The position numbers and the translations under genes are program-made. From positions 434,001-498,000 of the forward strand of contig NZ_NIXK01000002.1 in NCBI RefSeq assembly GCF_002763455.1: a stretch of DNA of 64,000 nucleotides, given 5' to 3'. The notes below the pieces were generated by a model, which was not told the DNA's origin, ran no database searches, and saw only the letters and a list, made by a program, of their open reading frames with translations. Positions 12,054 to 21,449 of the stretch are shown piece after piece. The first letter of the stretch is position 1; each line of letters opens with the position of its first letter. The DNA comes from Lentibacillus sediminis. Lineage in GTDB: Bacteria > Bacillota > Bacilli > Bacillales > Amphibacillaceae.

Positions 12054-14810
12054 TTAATTGGCATAATTTTCTTTAACGACCGCAGCACAGCGGGAGCACA
12101 GTCCCGGATGGTCGCTGTCTTCTCCAACCGTATCGGATGCAACCCAGCAGCGCTCACATTTTTCGCCTGGGTGTTTTTCCACCGCCACGTCCACATATCT
12201 ATATGCTTGTGCCTCTGGGCTGCTGTCAGTGACATTCGCTTCTGATACAATCAGAAGCTGCTGCAAATAGGAGAGAGACTCAAGTACCGCTTTGGTCTCC
12301 TTATCCCGCGGAACAATGGTTACTTTAGCTTCCAGCGACTTTCCAATAACTTTTTTATTTCGTGCTTCTTCCAGCGCCTTCAGGACATCATCTCTTACTT
12401 GCATGAAATGATCCCATTTGCCTTCCAGTTCATCCATTTGCTGAACCTGACGAGGCTCAGGCATATCTGTGAGCTGCACACTTTCCTCCTCGGCACCCGG
12501 AATATGCTCCCACAATTCATCTGCAGTATGCGGGATAATCGGGGTAAGCAGTTTGACCAATGCTGTAAGGATCTCATAATACCCGGTCTGAATGCTGCGC
12601 CGGCGATGATTATCTTTTGCTTCAATATAAAGCACATCTTTGGCAAAATCCAGGTAGAATGAGCTGAGATCCACCGTACAGAAATTATGGATCTGATGGA
12701 AGATCGGCGAATACTCGTATTTCTCGTAGTTGGCTCGCACATCCTTAACCACCTGCTGCAAACGATGCAGCATATAGCGGTCCACTTCTTCCATCTCTGC
12801 TTCCGGAACGCGGTCACGAGCCGGGTCAAAATCAGCAAGGTTACCCAGCATAAAACGGAAGGTATTGCGGATTTTCCGGTAAGCTTCCGATGTTTGTTTC
12901 AGAATATCATCAGAGATACGGACATCAGCCTGATAATCAACGGAAGAAACCCATAAACGCAAAATATCGGCACCCAGCTGTTTTTGCACTTTTGAAGGAA
13001 CGATTACATTACCGATTGATTTACTCATCTTTCTTCCTTCTCCGTCTAAAGCAAACCCATGACTGATAATATTCTCATAAGGCGCCTTGCCTGTAACAGC
13101 GACAGCAGTGGACAGGGATGAGTTAAACCAGCCGCGGTATTGATCGCTTCCTTCCAGATAGACATCCGCAGGGCGGCGGTGGTCCTCGCGCTGTGTCAGC
13201 ACTGCTTCATGAGAGGAGCCGGAATCAAACCATACGTCCATAATATCCATTTCCTTGGTAAACTCCCCATTCGGGCTGTGTTCAGAAGTGAATCCCTCCG
13301 GAAGAAGATCTTTTGCTTCCCGTTCAAACCAAATGTTGGAACCATGCTCCCTGAAAAGGTCAGACACATGGCTGATTGTTTCATCGGTTAGGATTGGCGT
13401 CTGATCCTCGCCGTAAAATACAGGAATCGGCACTCCCCATGCCCGCTGCCGGGAAATACACCAGTCTTCACGGTCGCGAACCATGTTATAAAGCCGAGTT
13501 TCCCCCCAGGATGGGTACCAGTTGATCCGGTTAATTTCGTCAAGAATATCCTGGCGAAAATCCTTAATGGAAGCAAACCATTGGGAAGTTGCCCGGAAAA
13601 TGGTCGGTTTTTTCGTCCGCCAGTCATGCGGATAGGAGTGTGTGATAAAGCTGAGCTTCAACAATGCTTCTACTTCTTCCAGTTTCTCGGTAATATTTTT
13701 GTTTGCCGTATCATAGAACAATCCTTCAAACCCGGGAGCCTCTGCTGTAAATACACCTTTGTCATCTACAGGGGATAATGGTTCAATGCCATAAGAACGG
13801 GATACAGCAAAGTCATCTTCCCCGTGACCCGGTGCAGTATGAACACATCCTGTCCCGGCATCTGTCGTGACATGTTCCCCAAGCATCACCAGCGAATCAC
13901 GGTCATAGAAAGGATGCCTTGCTACAACTTTGTCTGCTTCCTTGCCGGTAAAGGTTTTTACCACTTCTGGTGAGTCCCATCCTAATTCCTCTGTCACAGA
14001 AGCAAGCAGTTCTTCAGCAAGGATATACTTTTCTCCGTGTGCTTTCACTACCACATATTGCAGTTCCGGATGCAGACTGATGCCGAGGTTAGCCGGAATC
14101 GTCCATGGGGTCGTCGTCCAGATGATAAATTTCTCTCCGCCATCCAAGAGGCCTTTGCCATCAGTGACTTCAAAAGCAACATAAATCGATGGAGAGCGTT
14201 TATCTTTGTATTCAATTTCCGCTTCAGCAAGCGCGGATTCCGAGGAAGGAGACCAGTAAACAGGTTTGAGCCCTTTATAGATATAGCCTTTTTTGGCCAT
14301 CTCCCCAAAAACCTTAATCTGGGCAGCTTCATAATCCTTCGTTAGTGTAACATACGGATTGTCCCAGTCACCTCGGACGCCAAGCTGTTTGAATTGCTTG
14401 CGCTGACTGTCAATCTGGCCGAGCGCGTACTCTGCACATTTTTGCCGGAATTCGGCAATGCTCATTTCTTTGCGCTTGATTTTTTTGTTTTTGGTCAGCG
14501 CCGTTTCAATCGGCAGCCCATGGGTGTCCCATCCCGGGATATAGGGGGCATGATACCCGGACATCGATCTATATCTGGTGATAAAATCCTTTAGAATCTT
14601 GTTCAGTGCATGACCAATATGCAGATCGCCATTGGCATATGGCGGGCCGTCATGCAAGATAAACAGCGGTCTTCCTTTCGTGCGTTCCTGCACCTTTTCA
14701 TAAAGGTTGGTGTCATCCCAATACTCCTGCCGCTTCGGCTCCTTATTCGGCAAATTCCCGCGCATAGGAAAGGCGGTCTTTGGCATTAGCAATGTGTCCT
14801 TATAATCCAT
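12054..14810 (-). CDS. ileS: Isoleucyl-tRNA synthetase
   Basis: 918 residues, the normal length for the bacterial enzyme. It charges tRNA-Ile and edits valine. Class I motifs: HIGHALNK near residue 64 and KMSKS near 595. The C-terminal zinc finger has two Cys pairs, CERCW and CSRC. The start at 14810 has GGAGG at 7 nt. A T-box leader with an isoleucine specifier lies upstream, but it is separated from the gene by a repeat element (14835-15295). Confidence 0.97.
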   Translation of the reverse strand: MDYKDTLLMPKTAFPMRGNLPNKEPKRQEYWDDTNLYEKVQERTKGRPLFILHDGPPYANGDLHIGHALNKILKDFITRYRSMSGYHAPYIPGWDTHGLPIETALTKNKKIKRKEMSIAEFRQKCAEYALGQIDSQRKQFKQLGVRGDWDNPYVTLTKDYEAAQIKVFGEMAKKGYIYKGLKPVYWSPSSESALAEAEIEYKDKRSPSIYVAFEVTDGKGLLDGGEKFIIWTTTPWTIPANLGISLHPELQYVVVKAHGEKYILAEELLASVTEELGWDSPEVVKTFTGKEADKVVARHPFYDRDSLVMLGEHVTTDAGTGCVHTAPGHGEDDFAVSRSYGIEPLSPVDDKGVFTAEAPGFEGLFYDTANKNITEKLEEVEALLKLSFITHSYPHDWRTKKPTIFRATSQWFASIKDFRQDILDEINRINWYPSWGETRLYNMVRDREDWCISRQRAWGVPIPVFYGEDQTPILTDETISHVSDLFREHGSNIWFEREAKDLLPEGFTSEHSPNGEFTKEMDIMDVWFDSGSSHEAVLTQREDHRRPADVYLEGSDQYRGWFNSSLSTAVAVTGKAPYENIISHGFALDGEGRKMSKSIGNVIVPSKVQKQLGADILRLWVSSVDYQADVRISDDILKQTSEAYRKIRNTFRFMLGNLADFDPARDRVPEAEMEEVDRYMLHRLQQVVKDVRANYEKYEYSPIFHQIHNFCTVDLSSFYLDFAKDVLYIEAKDNHRRRSIQTGYYEILTALVKLLTPIIPHTADELWEHIPGAEEESVQLTDMPEPRQVQQMDELEGKWDHFMQVRDDVLKALEEARNKKVIGKSLEAKVTIVPRDKETKAVLESLSYLQQLLIVSEANVTDSSPEAQAYRYVDVAVEKHPGEKCERCWVASDTVGEDSDHPGLCSRCAAVVKENYAN

Positions 14811-14834
14811 TTTATTTCCTCCTATTATTGAATT

Positions 14835-15295
14835 TGAATATTAAAGTTACTTATTTATCTCGCAGTTGATGGAAACGGCGACATAGCCTCTGTCCCGCCG
14901 CTCCGGAAATACCCCTCGCTTTCCGCGGGAAGCTGCCGAGCCCCTTGTGCTATCGCACTGCGGGTCTCGCCTAAGCTTTTCTTCCCGCAGGAGTCTCGGG
15001 GTATTTCCTCCGCTGACTTGTTGTGTTTTCCATCTTTCAACTACTTTGTGTTTAAAATCCACTTCCTGCTCAGGACTAGACCGCAGGAGTAGCTACTCAC
15101 AGCGAAAATCAACCATCAACAGGGGGCGCTGTTGTTTAATTTTAAACACTCTTACCAGCGAAGGAAATACATGGAGACTCCTGCGGGGGGATAGGCACAG
15201 GTGAGACACCGCCGTGCGACAGCACAAGGGGGCTCACCGGCCGCCCGCGGAAAGCGGAATGTATTTCCGTAGCGGTAGGTTACATCGCAGACTAT
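14835..15295 (-). repeat. Family A composite repeat, copy A1 (between ileS and its T-box)
   Basis: A GC-rich element. The core unit at 14905-15008 is bounded by a perfect 11-bp inverted repeat (GGAAATACCCC / GGGGTATTTCC). A second, inverted copy of the core at 15163-15268 is more degenerate. Edges resemble copies at 22779, 50693, 54131 and 63125, here in reverse orientation. The short ORFs inside recur in the other copies and look spurious. No gene is seen here. The placement puts about 500 nt of folded repeat RNA between the T-box terminator and the ileS start codon. Confidence 0.85.
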
Positions 15296-15351
15296 ATACA
15301 TTTGTGAGATTATCCACAAATTTTTCATGAAACAGCCCTAAATTAAAAAAA

Positions 15352-15612
15352 GCCTCCATCATCCCAAAAGGGACGAGAAGACTCGCGGTACCACCCTTAT
15401 AAATTCAGGCCCGGTTTCCAGTCCTGAATTCACTTGATATCTGTAACGGGATTAGCCGTCCATTCCTACTCATTTCAGAATGGAAACTCAGGGAGTGATC
15501 TTCAAAAAACATTTCTGCACCAGGCTTCCACCATTTCCCGGCTCGCTAAGGCAGCAATTGTTTTTATACTGGCTCCATCAACGCGGTTGCATTATTATTT
15601 TACCTGTTATCT
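15352..15612 (-). promoter_or_regulatory. T-box leader of ileS (isoleucine specifier)
   Basis: The T-box core AAGGGTGGTACCGCG (15398-15384, minus strand) is exact. The specifier loop GAAGATCACTC places the codon ATC (Ile) at 15499-15497. The terminator is formed by 15382-15377 plus 15376-15370 pairing with the opposite arm down to 15352, followed by seven T. Uncharged tRNA-Ile should bind and switch to the antiterminator, raising ileS expression. Confidence 0.95.
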
Positions 15613-15618
15613 TTATGA

Positions 15619-15647
15619 ATTATATGTAAAAATCCCTAATACGTCAA
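15619..15647 (-). promoter_or_regulatory. Sigma-A promoter of the ileS T-box transcript
   Basis: -35 TTGACG (15647-15642), 17-nt spacer, -10 TATAAT (15624-15619). It lies immediately downstream of the divIVA stop, so ileS has its own transcript. Confidence 0.88.
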
Positions 15648-15650
15648 GGC

Positions 15651-16154
15651 TTAAGACTCTGTTTCGAGTAATTCGAGATCTTCACCCATTTCCTCGTCAA
15701 ACAGCCTGTCCCAGTCATCGGTGTCAATCATTTCCAGCTGAGCCTGAACGAGCATGCGCATGCGAGTTCGGAAAACTTTCGCCTGTTTCTTCAATTCTTC
15801 CACATCCATAGAAATGCGGCGTGATTTACTTAAAGCATCATTTATAATGCGATCGGCATTTTTTTCGGCTTCTTTGATAATCAGCTTGGATTCTTTTGTC
15901 GCACTGCCTTTCACTTCTTCTGCTGTCTCCTGTGCTACAAGAATCGATTTATTCAGCGTTTCTTCGATATTGGTGAAATGTCCGAGTTTTTCATTCAGCT
16001 GATCCAATTTTTCCTGCAGATCTTTTTTTTCTCTGATTGCCGTTTCATAATCCTTGATCACCTGATCCAAAAATTCATTCACTTCATCTTCATCATACCC
16101 GCGAAAACCCCGGGTGAACTCTTTATTGTGAATATCAAGCGGTGTTAATGGCAC
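15651..16154 (-). CDS. divIVA: Cell-division initiation / polar localisation protein DivIVA
   Basis: 167 residues. It binds curved membrane at septa and poles through its N-terminal domain (PLTPLDIHNKEF ... FRGYDEDEVNEFL) and continues as coiled coil (RIINDALSKSRR, KVFRTRMRMLV). It acts in Min placement and chromosome anchoring at sporulation. I chose the GTG at 16154 because AGGAGG lies 8 nt upstream and MPLTP matches B. subtilis; the earlier GTG at 16163 abuts the ribosome site. Last gene of the ylm cluster. Confidence 0.95.
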   Translation of the reverse strand: MPLTPLDIHNKEFTRGFRGYDEDEVNEFLDQVIKDYETAIREKKDLQEKLDQLNEKLGHFTNIEETLNKSILVAQETAEEVKGSATKESKLIIKEAEKNADRIINDALSKSRRISMDVEELKKQAKVFRTRMRMLVQAQLEMIDTDDWDRLFDEEMGEDLELLETES

Positions 16155-16287
16155 AGAGGCCACCTCCTAATAAATTGATCTGTTCCTATTCATTCGCCAT
16201 CAGACGACAAAATTCCTGCAAGCAAGGAAAGTTATTTTGGGAAAGCATGACTTTTCGCTCAGCATTCATGATTATACAGTAAAATAT

Positions 16288-17070
16288 TTAATTATCTGCT
16301 AAAACAGCTGCAGTTATTTTCCATTTGTCTTTCTTCGTCCGGCCATTGATGCTGACCAGCTTACTTCTTCCTTTCCCCCTAAGAGAGATTAGGTCGCCTT
16401 CCTGCAGTTCAAATTTGCTGTCATCAACCACCCGGAAATTTACCTTAGCCTGTAGCTTGCTGATCGCTTCTGTTGCTTCTTTTCGGGAAATGGGATAAAT
16501 TTCCTTCAGTATAACGTCTAATCTTAACGAGGAAACCGTCTTATCCGTCTCAACCCACTTCATTTCCTTTTTCAGTAAACTGGAAAGCGGTTTTTCTCGA
16601 AAATCAGTTTTTGCTTTTTTTATGGAAGTCAGGTTGGTTTGAATGTAGGGAGCAATCTCTGCTGCCGCAATGATCTGCACAACACCGTCTCCAACCACGA
16701 TGTCGCCGAGCTTGCTCCGCTTGATGCCAAGGGAAAGAAATGCTCCCATTGCGTCCCGATGTTCCAGACGAATAAACTTCGCTGGAAAAGAAGCTTCAAG
16801 CAATGTGAGTTGAAAGCTGTCCTCGCTGATCTCTTCATACCAGGGGACAATGATCATCCGACACCGTTCCGTATGCGGATCGCCGCCATACAGGGAAATT
16901 TTCAACTCATCCTGTCTGGTCCCTGTGAGCATCTCGACAATCTGCTGCTCTCTCGGATCAAGGAAATCCGTCAGTCTGGACTGATAAGACCACTCCACCT
17001 CTTCTTTCCAGGAGAGGGCCTGATCGACAAACCCCTGTTCTTCTTTGCGAAAATGCTGATAAATATCCAT
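16288..17070 (-). CDS. ylmH: YlmH, S4-domain RNA-binding protein
   Basis: 260 residues starting MDIYQHFRKEEQ. The C-terminal S4 domain (SSLRLDVILKEIYPISRKEA) follows an N-terminal YlmH-specific region. Family members bind ribosomal RNA; a role in rescuing or protecting stalled ribosomes has been proposed in B. subtilis. Always next to divIVA in Firmicutes. Start ATG 17070 follows the ylmG stop by 10 nt; the longer open frame upstream runs through ylmG. Confidence 0.9.
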   Translation of the reverse strand: MDIYQHFRKEEQGFVDQALSWKEEVEWSYQSRLTDFLDPREQQIVEMLTGTRQDELKISLYGGDPHTERCRMIIVPWYEEISEDSFQLTLLEASFPAKFIRLEHRDAMGAFLSLGIKRSKLGDIVVGDGVVQIIAAAEIAPYIQTNLTSIKKAKTDFREKPLSSLLKKEMKWVETDKTVSSLRLDVILKEIYPISRKEATEAISKLQAKVNFRVVDDSKFELQEGDLISLRGKGRSKLVSINGRTKKDKWKITAAVLADN

Positions 17071-17080
17071 TTCAGCCACC

Positions 17081-17335
17081 CTATAAGAGTAAGGTTGCCA
17101 GGCCCATGCCTGCAAATTGCAAAACAAAGATGCCAACAATCGGTGACAAATCAATCATGCCGATCGGCGGGATGAATTTGCGGAATATTTCCAGATACGG
17201 CTCGCATATCCTGCCTAGCATTTCCCCAAAAGAAGACTCGCGTGCCCCCGGGAACCATGACATTAAAATATAAATGATAAGCGCAAAACTGTACACGTTT
17301 AATGCCATACTCAAAAATGTATATAACTCAAACAT
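17081..17335 (-). CDS. ylmG: YlmG, YggT-family membrane protein
   Basis: 84 residues with two membrane segments joined by a conserved loop containing PYLEIFRKFIPPIG. The YggT family is linked genetically to cell division and, in plastids, to membrane organisation; the biochemical role is unknown. It starts 7 nt after sepF and ends 10 nt before ylmH. Confidence 0.88.
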   Translation of the reverse strand: MFELYTFLSMALNVYSFALIIYILMSWFPGARESSFGEMLGRICEPYLEIFRKFIPPIGMIDLSPIVGIFVLQFAGMGLATLLL

Positions 17336-17342
17336 TTATTCA

Positions 17343-17768
17343 TTACCATCCTTTTCCTGTTTCTTCTTCATCTGAGAACAGCTCGGAAATTGTCCCGGAA
17401 ACATCCACATTATCCGGCGTGCACAGAAATGTTTCTGCGCCCAGCTTCTGGATATCCCCATTCAGGGCATAAACAGTGCCGCTGAGAAAATCAATAATCC
17501 GTTTTGCCTGATGGTTGTCCACCCGCTGAAGATTAACTACCACCGCCCGCCGGTTAACAACATTATCGGCAACCTCCTGGGCTTCATTGTACGACCTCGG
17601 CTCACAAAGCACCATTTTGGAAGAAGCCTGTTGCATGCTGGTCAGGCTTACGACATTTTGACCTGCCTGCTTTCCCGCCGTTTTATTTGGCGGTTCTTCC
17701 GCTTTTTCCACATATTCATATTCATCGTCCATGGTAAAATAATTTTTAAGCTTATCTTTAAAACTCAT
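17343..17768 (-). CDS. sepF: Cell division protein SepF
   Basis: 141 residues. SepF bundles FtsZ and tethers it to the membrane. The N-terminal amphipathic segment (MSFKDKLKNYF) is the membrane anchor, followed by a flexible acidic linker and the conserved core (EPRSYNEAQEVAD, RAVVVNLQR, RIIDFLSGTVYAL) that binds the FtsZ C-terminal peptide. GAGG precedes the ATG at 7 nt. Confidence 0.94.
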   Translation of the reverse strand: MSFKDKLKNYFTMDDEYEYVEKAEEPPNKTAGKQAGQNVVSLTSMQQASSKMVLCEPRSYNEAQEVADNVVNRRAVVVNLQRVDNHQAKRIIDFLSGTVYALNGDIQKLGAETFLCTPDNVDVSGTISELFSDEEETGKGW

Positions 17769-17787
17769 CGTTTCACCTCACTAAACA

Positions 17788-18459
17788 TCAGGAATTTGTC
17801 AGGCTTGACCCGATTCGTACATGGGTTGCCCCTTCCTCAATGGCAATCCGGTAGTCATTGCTCATCCCCATGGAAAGATAAGCACAAGGGGCATGGGAAA
17901 GCTGCATGCTTGAGACTTCATCCCTTAACTTCGCCAGCGTCCGGAAGATCTCTCTTAAGCGCAGCTCATCATTAATATGCGGTGCCATTGTCATCAGCCC
18001 GATGATGCGGACATTTTCATATGCTGCCATCTCTTCCACAAATGGCACTACCTCTTCCGGATCCAATCCATGCTTGGAGACTTCACCGCTGACATTAACC
18101 TGAATAAAGCAATCCAACTGCTCATTCACCCGCTTATTGATTTCCTTCGCGAGTGAGTTCCGGTCAAGGGAATGAAGCATATCAATCTGATTGATTACGT
18201 CTTTCACTTTTCTCGATTGCAGGGTGCCGATAAAATGCCAGTTTACTCTGTCTGTAAAATGCTGGTATTTTTCCAGAAAGCCTTCCAGACGATTTTCGCC
18301 AAGATTCTCAACACCTGCCTGAATAATCTCTTCGGTTCGTTCTATTGTAACATATTTCGTCACCCCGATAAGTGTGATATCGTCCGGATTTCTGCCGCTT
18401 TTTTCGCAGGCTTCTCTGATATGATGACGAATTTGTTCCAGATTTGCTGCTGCTGTCAT
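17788..18459 (-). CDS. ylmE: YggS/YlmE family pyridoxal-phosphate homeostasis protein
   Basis: 223 residues, an alanine-racemase-like TIM barrel. The PLP lysine is in LIGVTKYV near residue 35, and GENRLEG and MGMSNDYRIAI are family signatures. It binds PLP without a known reaction and balances vitamin B6 and amino-acid pools. Corresponds to ylmE between ylmD and sepF. Confidence 0.92.
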   Translation of the reverse strand: MTAAANLEQIRHHIREACEKSGRNPDDITLIGVTKYVTIERTEEIIQAGVENLGENRLEGFLEKYQHFTDRVNWHFIGTLQSRKVKDVINQIDMLHSLDRNSLAKEINKRVNEQLDCFIQVNVSGEVSKHGLDPEEVVPFVEEMAAYENVRIIGLMTMAPHINDELRLREIFRTLAKLRDEVSSMQLSHAPCAYLSMGMSNDYRIAIEEGATHVRIGSSLTNS

Positions 18460-18519
18460 GTTTCTCTTTTGCCTCCACTTAAGAAAACTTGCTTTATATC
18501 CGACCGTATTAAAAGAAAA

Positions 18520-19332
18520 TTACCTAGAATAGCCGATAAATCCAAGCATTCTTCCAGTTTTCCCTTTATCCCGCCGATGCGAGAAAAACAGAGATTCCTC
18601 CCGATACGTGCAATAAGTTGTTACGTCTATATTATTACGTAATACCCCGGCTTGTAAAAGAATTTCTACATTTAATTGTTTTAAATCAAGTAAAAACCGT
18701 CCTTCCCCTTGCACTGTGATTACTTTTTCCTGGTCTGCTGCCGGAATCTGACGTATGACCTGCTCATCCACTTCATAATAACCTCTGGAGATACATGGAC
18801 CGATACAAACGAGCAGACTTTTTAGGTTCACCCCTTCATCTGTGAGCTTTTCAACCATTTGTTCCGCCATCCGGTTGACGGTTCCTTTCCAGCCTGCATG
18901 TGCGATGCCAATAAATCCAGTCTCAGGGTCAAAGAAGAACAACGGAACACAATCGGCAAAGAAGGCGGTGCAGAGGATTCCCCGTTCTTTTGTTATAAAT
19001 CCGTCTGTCCCCTTTATCGCCTGCTGATGATCCGTGCTTCCCCTTCCCCGGTCACTGCGGCTTAGTTTTTCCACGTTGGTTTGATGAATCTGCTCCCCCG
19101 CCGCCCAGTTTGTGAGTGGCATTTCCAGGTTTTCTGCCAGCATCTGCCGGTTTGTGAGCACCTTTTCTTTTTCATCAGAAACATGCAGTCCAAGATTAAG
19201 AGTAGTGAAAGGGTCTGGGCTAACCCCGCCGTTTCTTGTTGTAAAACCCGCTTTTAATCTGGGGTCAGCCTCCTGCCATTTTTTGATCGTTAGAAAAGAT
19301 TCATGATTTTCTTGTTGAAATGGTTCCCGCAT
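18520..19332 (-). CDS. ylmD: Multicopper polyphenol oxidase/laccase-domain protein (YlmD/YfiH, purine nucleoside phosphorylase type)
   Basis: 270 residues. The metal-binding Cys/His core is visible as FFADCVPLFFFD ... GIAHAGWKGTVNRM, with the family end segment FSHRRDKGKTGRM. Relatives have been reported to cleave purine nucleosides and to edit peptidoglycan precursors, so the substrate is not certain. GGAGG at 7 nt supports ATG 19332. It is separated from ylmE by 60 nt. Confidence 0.9.
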   Translation of the reverse strand: MREPFQQENHESFLTIKKWQEADPRLKAGFTTRNGGVSPDPFTTLNLGLHVSDEKEKVLTNRQMLAENLEMPLTNWAAGEQIHQTNVEKLSRSDRGRGSTDHQQAIKGTDGFITKERGILCTAFFADCVPLFFFDPETGFIGIAHAGWKGTVNRMAEQMVEKLTDEGVNLKSLLVCIGPCISRGYYEVDEQVIRQIPAADQEKVITVQGEGRFLLDLKQLNVEILLQAGVLRNNIDVTTYCTYREESLFFSHRRDKGKTGRMLGFIGYSR

Positions 19333-19389
19333 CGGATCCCCTCCTGAAACTGCTCTTTTGTCTTATTCTATCATATTTTGCGCTAATCG

Positions 19390-19668
19390 CTACTCTTTAT
19401 CTGAAAAAGAGGCAGCAGCATACAAATCCGGCGCTTGCACATCCTTGACCAAAATCACATCGGCCCCAATGCGGACAATCTGCTCCCAATGAATCAGCAG
19501 TTCATCCGGCTTTCCGAAAAGCCCGCCTTTTTTTTCCTTAAGCATAATGACAATCGCCAAGATTTTACCACGGTCTGCATCAATTTCCAGATCAGAGATA
19601 TGGCCAATTCTGCTTCCATCATCTACAATAATAACTTCTTTCAACTGCAGTTCCGATAGTTTCACCAT
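19390..19668 (-). CDS. ylmC: YlmC/YmxH family PRC-barrel protein
   Basis: 92 residues. A small beta-barrel (MVKLSELQLKEVIIVDDG ... GHISDLEIDADRGKILAIVI ... WEQIVRIGADVILVK). The family accompanies sigG and the ylm genes in spore formers; no biochemical function is established. GGGGG precedes the ATG. Confidence 0.88.
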   Translation of the reverse strand: MVKLSELQLKEVIIVDDGSRIGHISDLEIDADRGKILAIVIMLKEKKGGLFGKPDELLIHWEQIVRIGADVILVKDVQAPDLYAAASFSDKE

Positions 19669-19750
19669 GTTTATCCCCCTTTATAGAAAATATATGCGGC
19701 AGATGCTGATTATTTCATGGAAATCCCGGTTCGTGCGTTTATTCCATAAA

Positions 19751-19790
19751 TAAAAAGGATACAAACCTTAAAGCGTTTGTATCCTTTTTA
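19751..19790 (-). terminator. Terminator after sigG
   Basis: 16-bp perfect stem (19751-19766 with 19775-19790) with an 8-nt loop and a T-rich 3' flank, 15 bases after the sigG stop. It also has T-runs on the other strand. Confidence 0.88.
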
Positions 19791-19805
19791 TTTCGTAAAC
19801 GTTAG

Positions 19806-20588
19806 TTATTCAAACATCTCTTTATTCATCTGGCTGATCGCCGATTTCTCCAGCCTTGACACCTGAGCCTGAGAAATACCGATCTCATCAGCTACCTCCA
19901 TCTGGGTTTTTCCTTGAAAAAACCGTTTATTTAATATCATTTTTTCCCGTTCGTTTAATTGGAACATCCCCTCTTTCAGGGAGAGTTTATCTGCCCATGT
20001 GGAATCTTTATCCTTCTCATCACTTATCTGATCCAACACAAAGATTGGATCTCCGCCATCGTTATATATTGGTTCAAATAAGGAGACCGGATCCTGGATA
20101 GCATCCAGTGCAAATACAATTTCCGAATGGGAAATCCCCATTTCTTCGGCGAGTTCCATCGGGGTCGGTTCTTTTGATGTCTTGCTGATCAGCTTTTCCC
20201 TTACCTGCAGAGCTTTGTAGGCAATATCCCGTAGTGATCTGGATACACGAATCGGATTATTATCCCGCAGGTACCGTCTGATTTCCCCAATAATCATTGG
20301 AACAGCATAAGTGGAGAAACGGACATTATGCGATAAGTCAAAATTATCAATGGATTTCATTAAACCGATGCACCCTACCTGGAACAGGTCATCAACATAT
20401 TCTCCACGGTTGTTAAATCGCTGAATGACACTCAATACCAGTCTTAAATTGCCATTTACCAATTCCTCTCTTGCTGATAAATCTCCATCCTGTTGGATTC
20501 TGATAAATAGTTCACGCATTTCCTCATTCTTTAAAACGGGTAATTTCGATGTATCAACACCACATATCTCAACCTTATGTCTTGTCAT
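19806..20588 (-). CDS. sigG: RNA polymerase sporulation sigma factor G (forespore)
   Basis: 260 residues. Directs late forespore transcription after engulfment. Identity is clear from the N-terminus VEICGVDTSKLPVLKNEEM, region 2 (LFQVGCIGLMKSIDNFDL) and region 4 helix-turn-helix (TQMEVADEIGISQAQVSRLEK). The ribosome-binding GGGAGGG is 11 nt before the ATG and is the 3' arm of a hairpin (20597-20651). A sigma-F-type promoter lies inside the sigE-sigG gap. Confidence 0.97.
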   Translation of the reverse strand: MTRHKVEICGVDTSKLPVLKNEEMRELFIRIQQDGDLSAREELVNGNLRLVLSVIQRFNNRGEYVDDLFQVGCIGLMKSIDNFDLSHNVRFSTYAVPMIIGEIRRYLRDNNPIRVSRSLRDIAYKALQVREKLISKTSKEPTPMELAEEMGISHSEIVFALDAIQDPVSLFEPIYNDGGDPIFVLDQISDEKDKDSTWADKLSLKEGMFQLNEREKMILNKRFFQGKTQMEVADEIGISQAQVSRLEKSAISQMNKEMFE

Positions 20589-20596
20589 GTAAGTTC

Positions 20597-20651
20597 AACC
20601 CTCCCAGTTGGTGATGCTGTTCAAGGAACAGTATCTCCGGGCGGGAGGGTT
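20597..20651 (-). promoter_or_regulatory. Hairpin sequestering the sigG ribosome-binding site
   Basis: The 9-nt arms 20643-20651 and 20597-20605 are perfectly complementary (AACCCTCCC / GGGAGGGTT on the minus strand), and the 3' arm contains the sigG Shine-Dalgarno. An inner hairpin (20613-20622 with 20626-20635) stacks in the loop. Transcripts reading through from spoIIG would include both arms; those from the sigma-F promoter start downstream of the 5' arm. Confidence 0.8.
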
Positions 20652-20658
20652 TTTATGC
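20630..20658 (-). promoter_or_regulatory. Sigma-F-type promoter of sigG
   Basis: -35 GCATA (20658-20654), 15-nt spacer, -10 GGAGATACT (20638-20630), matching the sigma-F/G consensus GYATA and GGNNANANT. The start point would be near 20623, inside the hairpin loop. It fits the known forespore control of sigG. Confidence 0.8.
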
Positions 20659-20715
20659 AGGATACTAAGGCGGTACTGGGCGGCAAAAAGACGCTCTTAG
20701 CTTGTGCCTCTAGGG

Positions 20716-21435
20716 CTAAACCATTTTATTAAATTCTTTTTTCAGGCGGCGAATAATCTTTTTTTCCAAACGTGAAATATAGGACTGAGAGATGCCCAGC
20801 ATATCGGCAACATCTTTCTGGGTTCTTTCTTCTTCACCAACCAGACCAAACCTTAGTTCCATAATCTGTTTTTCCCGGTCATTCAGCTGGGAAAGAGCAT
20901 TTTTCAATAAACTTTTATCCACATCAGACTCCAGTCCTCTGGTAATGATATCCTCGTCTGTGCCCAAGACATCAGACAGCAAAAGTTCATTGCCGTCCCA
21001 GTCAATATTCAATGGTTCATCAAACGATATTTCAGACTTCAATTTATTATTCCGGCGCAAATACATCAGAATTTCATTTTCGATACACCTGGAGGCATAG
21101 GTTGCCAGTTTTATTTTCTTTTCCGGATTAAACGTATTAACTCCCTTAATCAGTCCAATCGTGCCGATGCTGATCAGATCTTCTATATTAATTCCGGTGT
21201 TTTCAAACTTGCGGGCAATATAAACGACGAGACGCAGGTTGCGCTCAATCAGCACAGACCTTGCCGATGGATCTCCTTTTGGCAAGAGGATAAGCAATTC
21301 CCTTTCTTCCTCTTTAGAAAGCGGAGGCGGCAAAGCTTCACTTCCGCCTATGTAATAAATTTCATCGGATTTTAGGCCGAGTTTGAAAAGCAGTTTATAC
21401 CACCATAACCTTAGACGCAACTTCCATACTTTCAT
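20716..21435 (-). CDS. sigE: RNA polymerase sporulation sigma factor E precursor (mother cell)
   Basis: 239 residues, made as pro-sigma-E. The basic amphipathic prosequence ([20 protein letters not shown]) ends at the conserved processing region [17 protein letters not shown]. Region 2 ([18 protein letters not shown]) and region 4 ([21 protein letters not shown]) are nearly identical to B. subtilis. SpoIIGA, encoded just upstream, is its processing protease. GGAGAG precedes ATG 21435; the upstream extension of the open frame overlaps spoIIGA. Confidence 0.97.
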   Translation of the reverse strand: MKVWKLRLRLWWYKLLFKLGLKSDEIYYIGGSEALPPPLSKEEERELLILLPKGDPSARSVLIERNLRLVVYIARKFENTGINIEDLISIGTIGLIKGVNTFNPEKKIKLATYASRCIENEILMYLRRNNKLKSEISFDEPLNIDWDGNELLLSDVLGTDEDIITRGLESDVDKSLLKNALSQLNDREKQIMELRFGLVGEEERTQKDVADMLGISQSYISRLEKKIIRRLKKEFNKMV

Positions 21436-21449
21436 AGAATCTCTCTCCT

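Noticed and set aside
14847-15062. Short ORFs inside repeat family A (e.g. 14847-15062, 50661-50852, 63118-63450, 22844-23071)
   Set aside because: Their proteins resemble each other only because they are translations of the same GC-rich repeat; no start context or known domain, and the reading frame is broken between copies.
16271-16276. TATAAT upstream of divIVA as a promoter
   Set aside because: A perfect hexamer but with no acceptable -35 at 16-18 nt and no extended -10; divIVA may be read from the ylm transcript.
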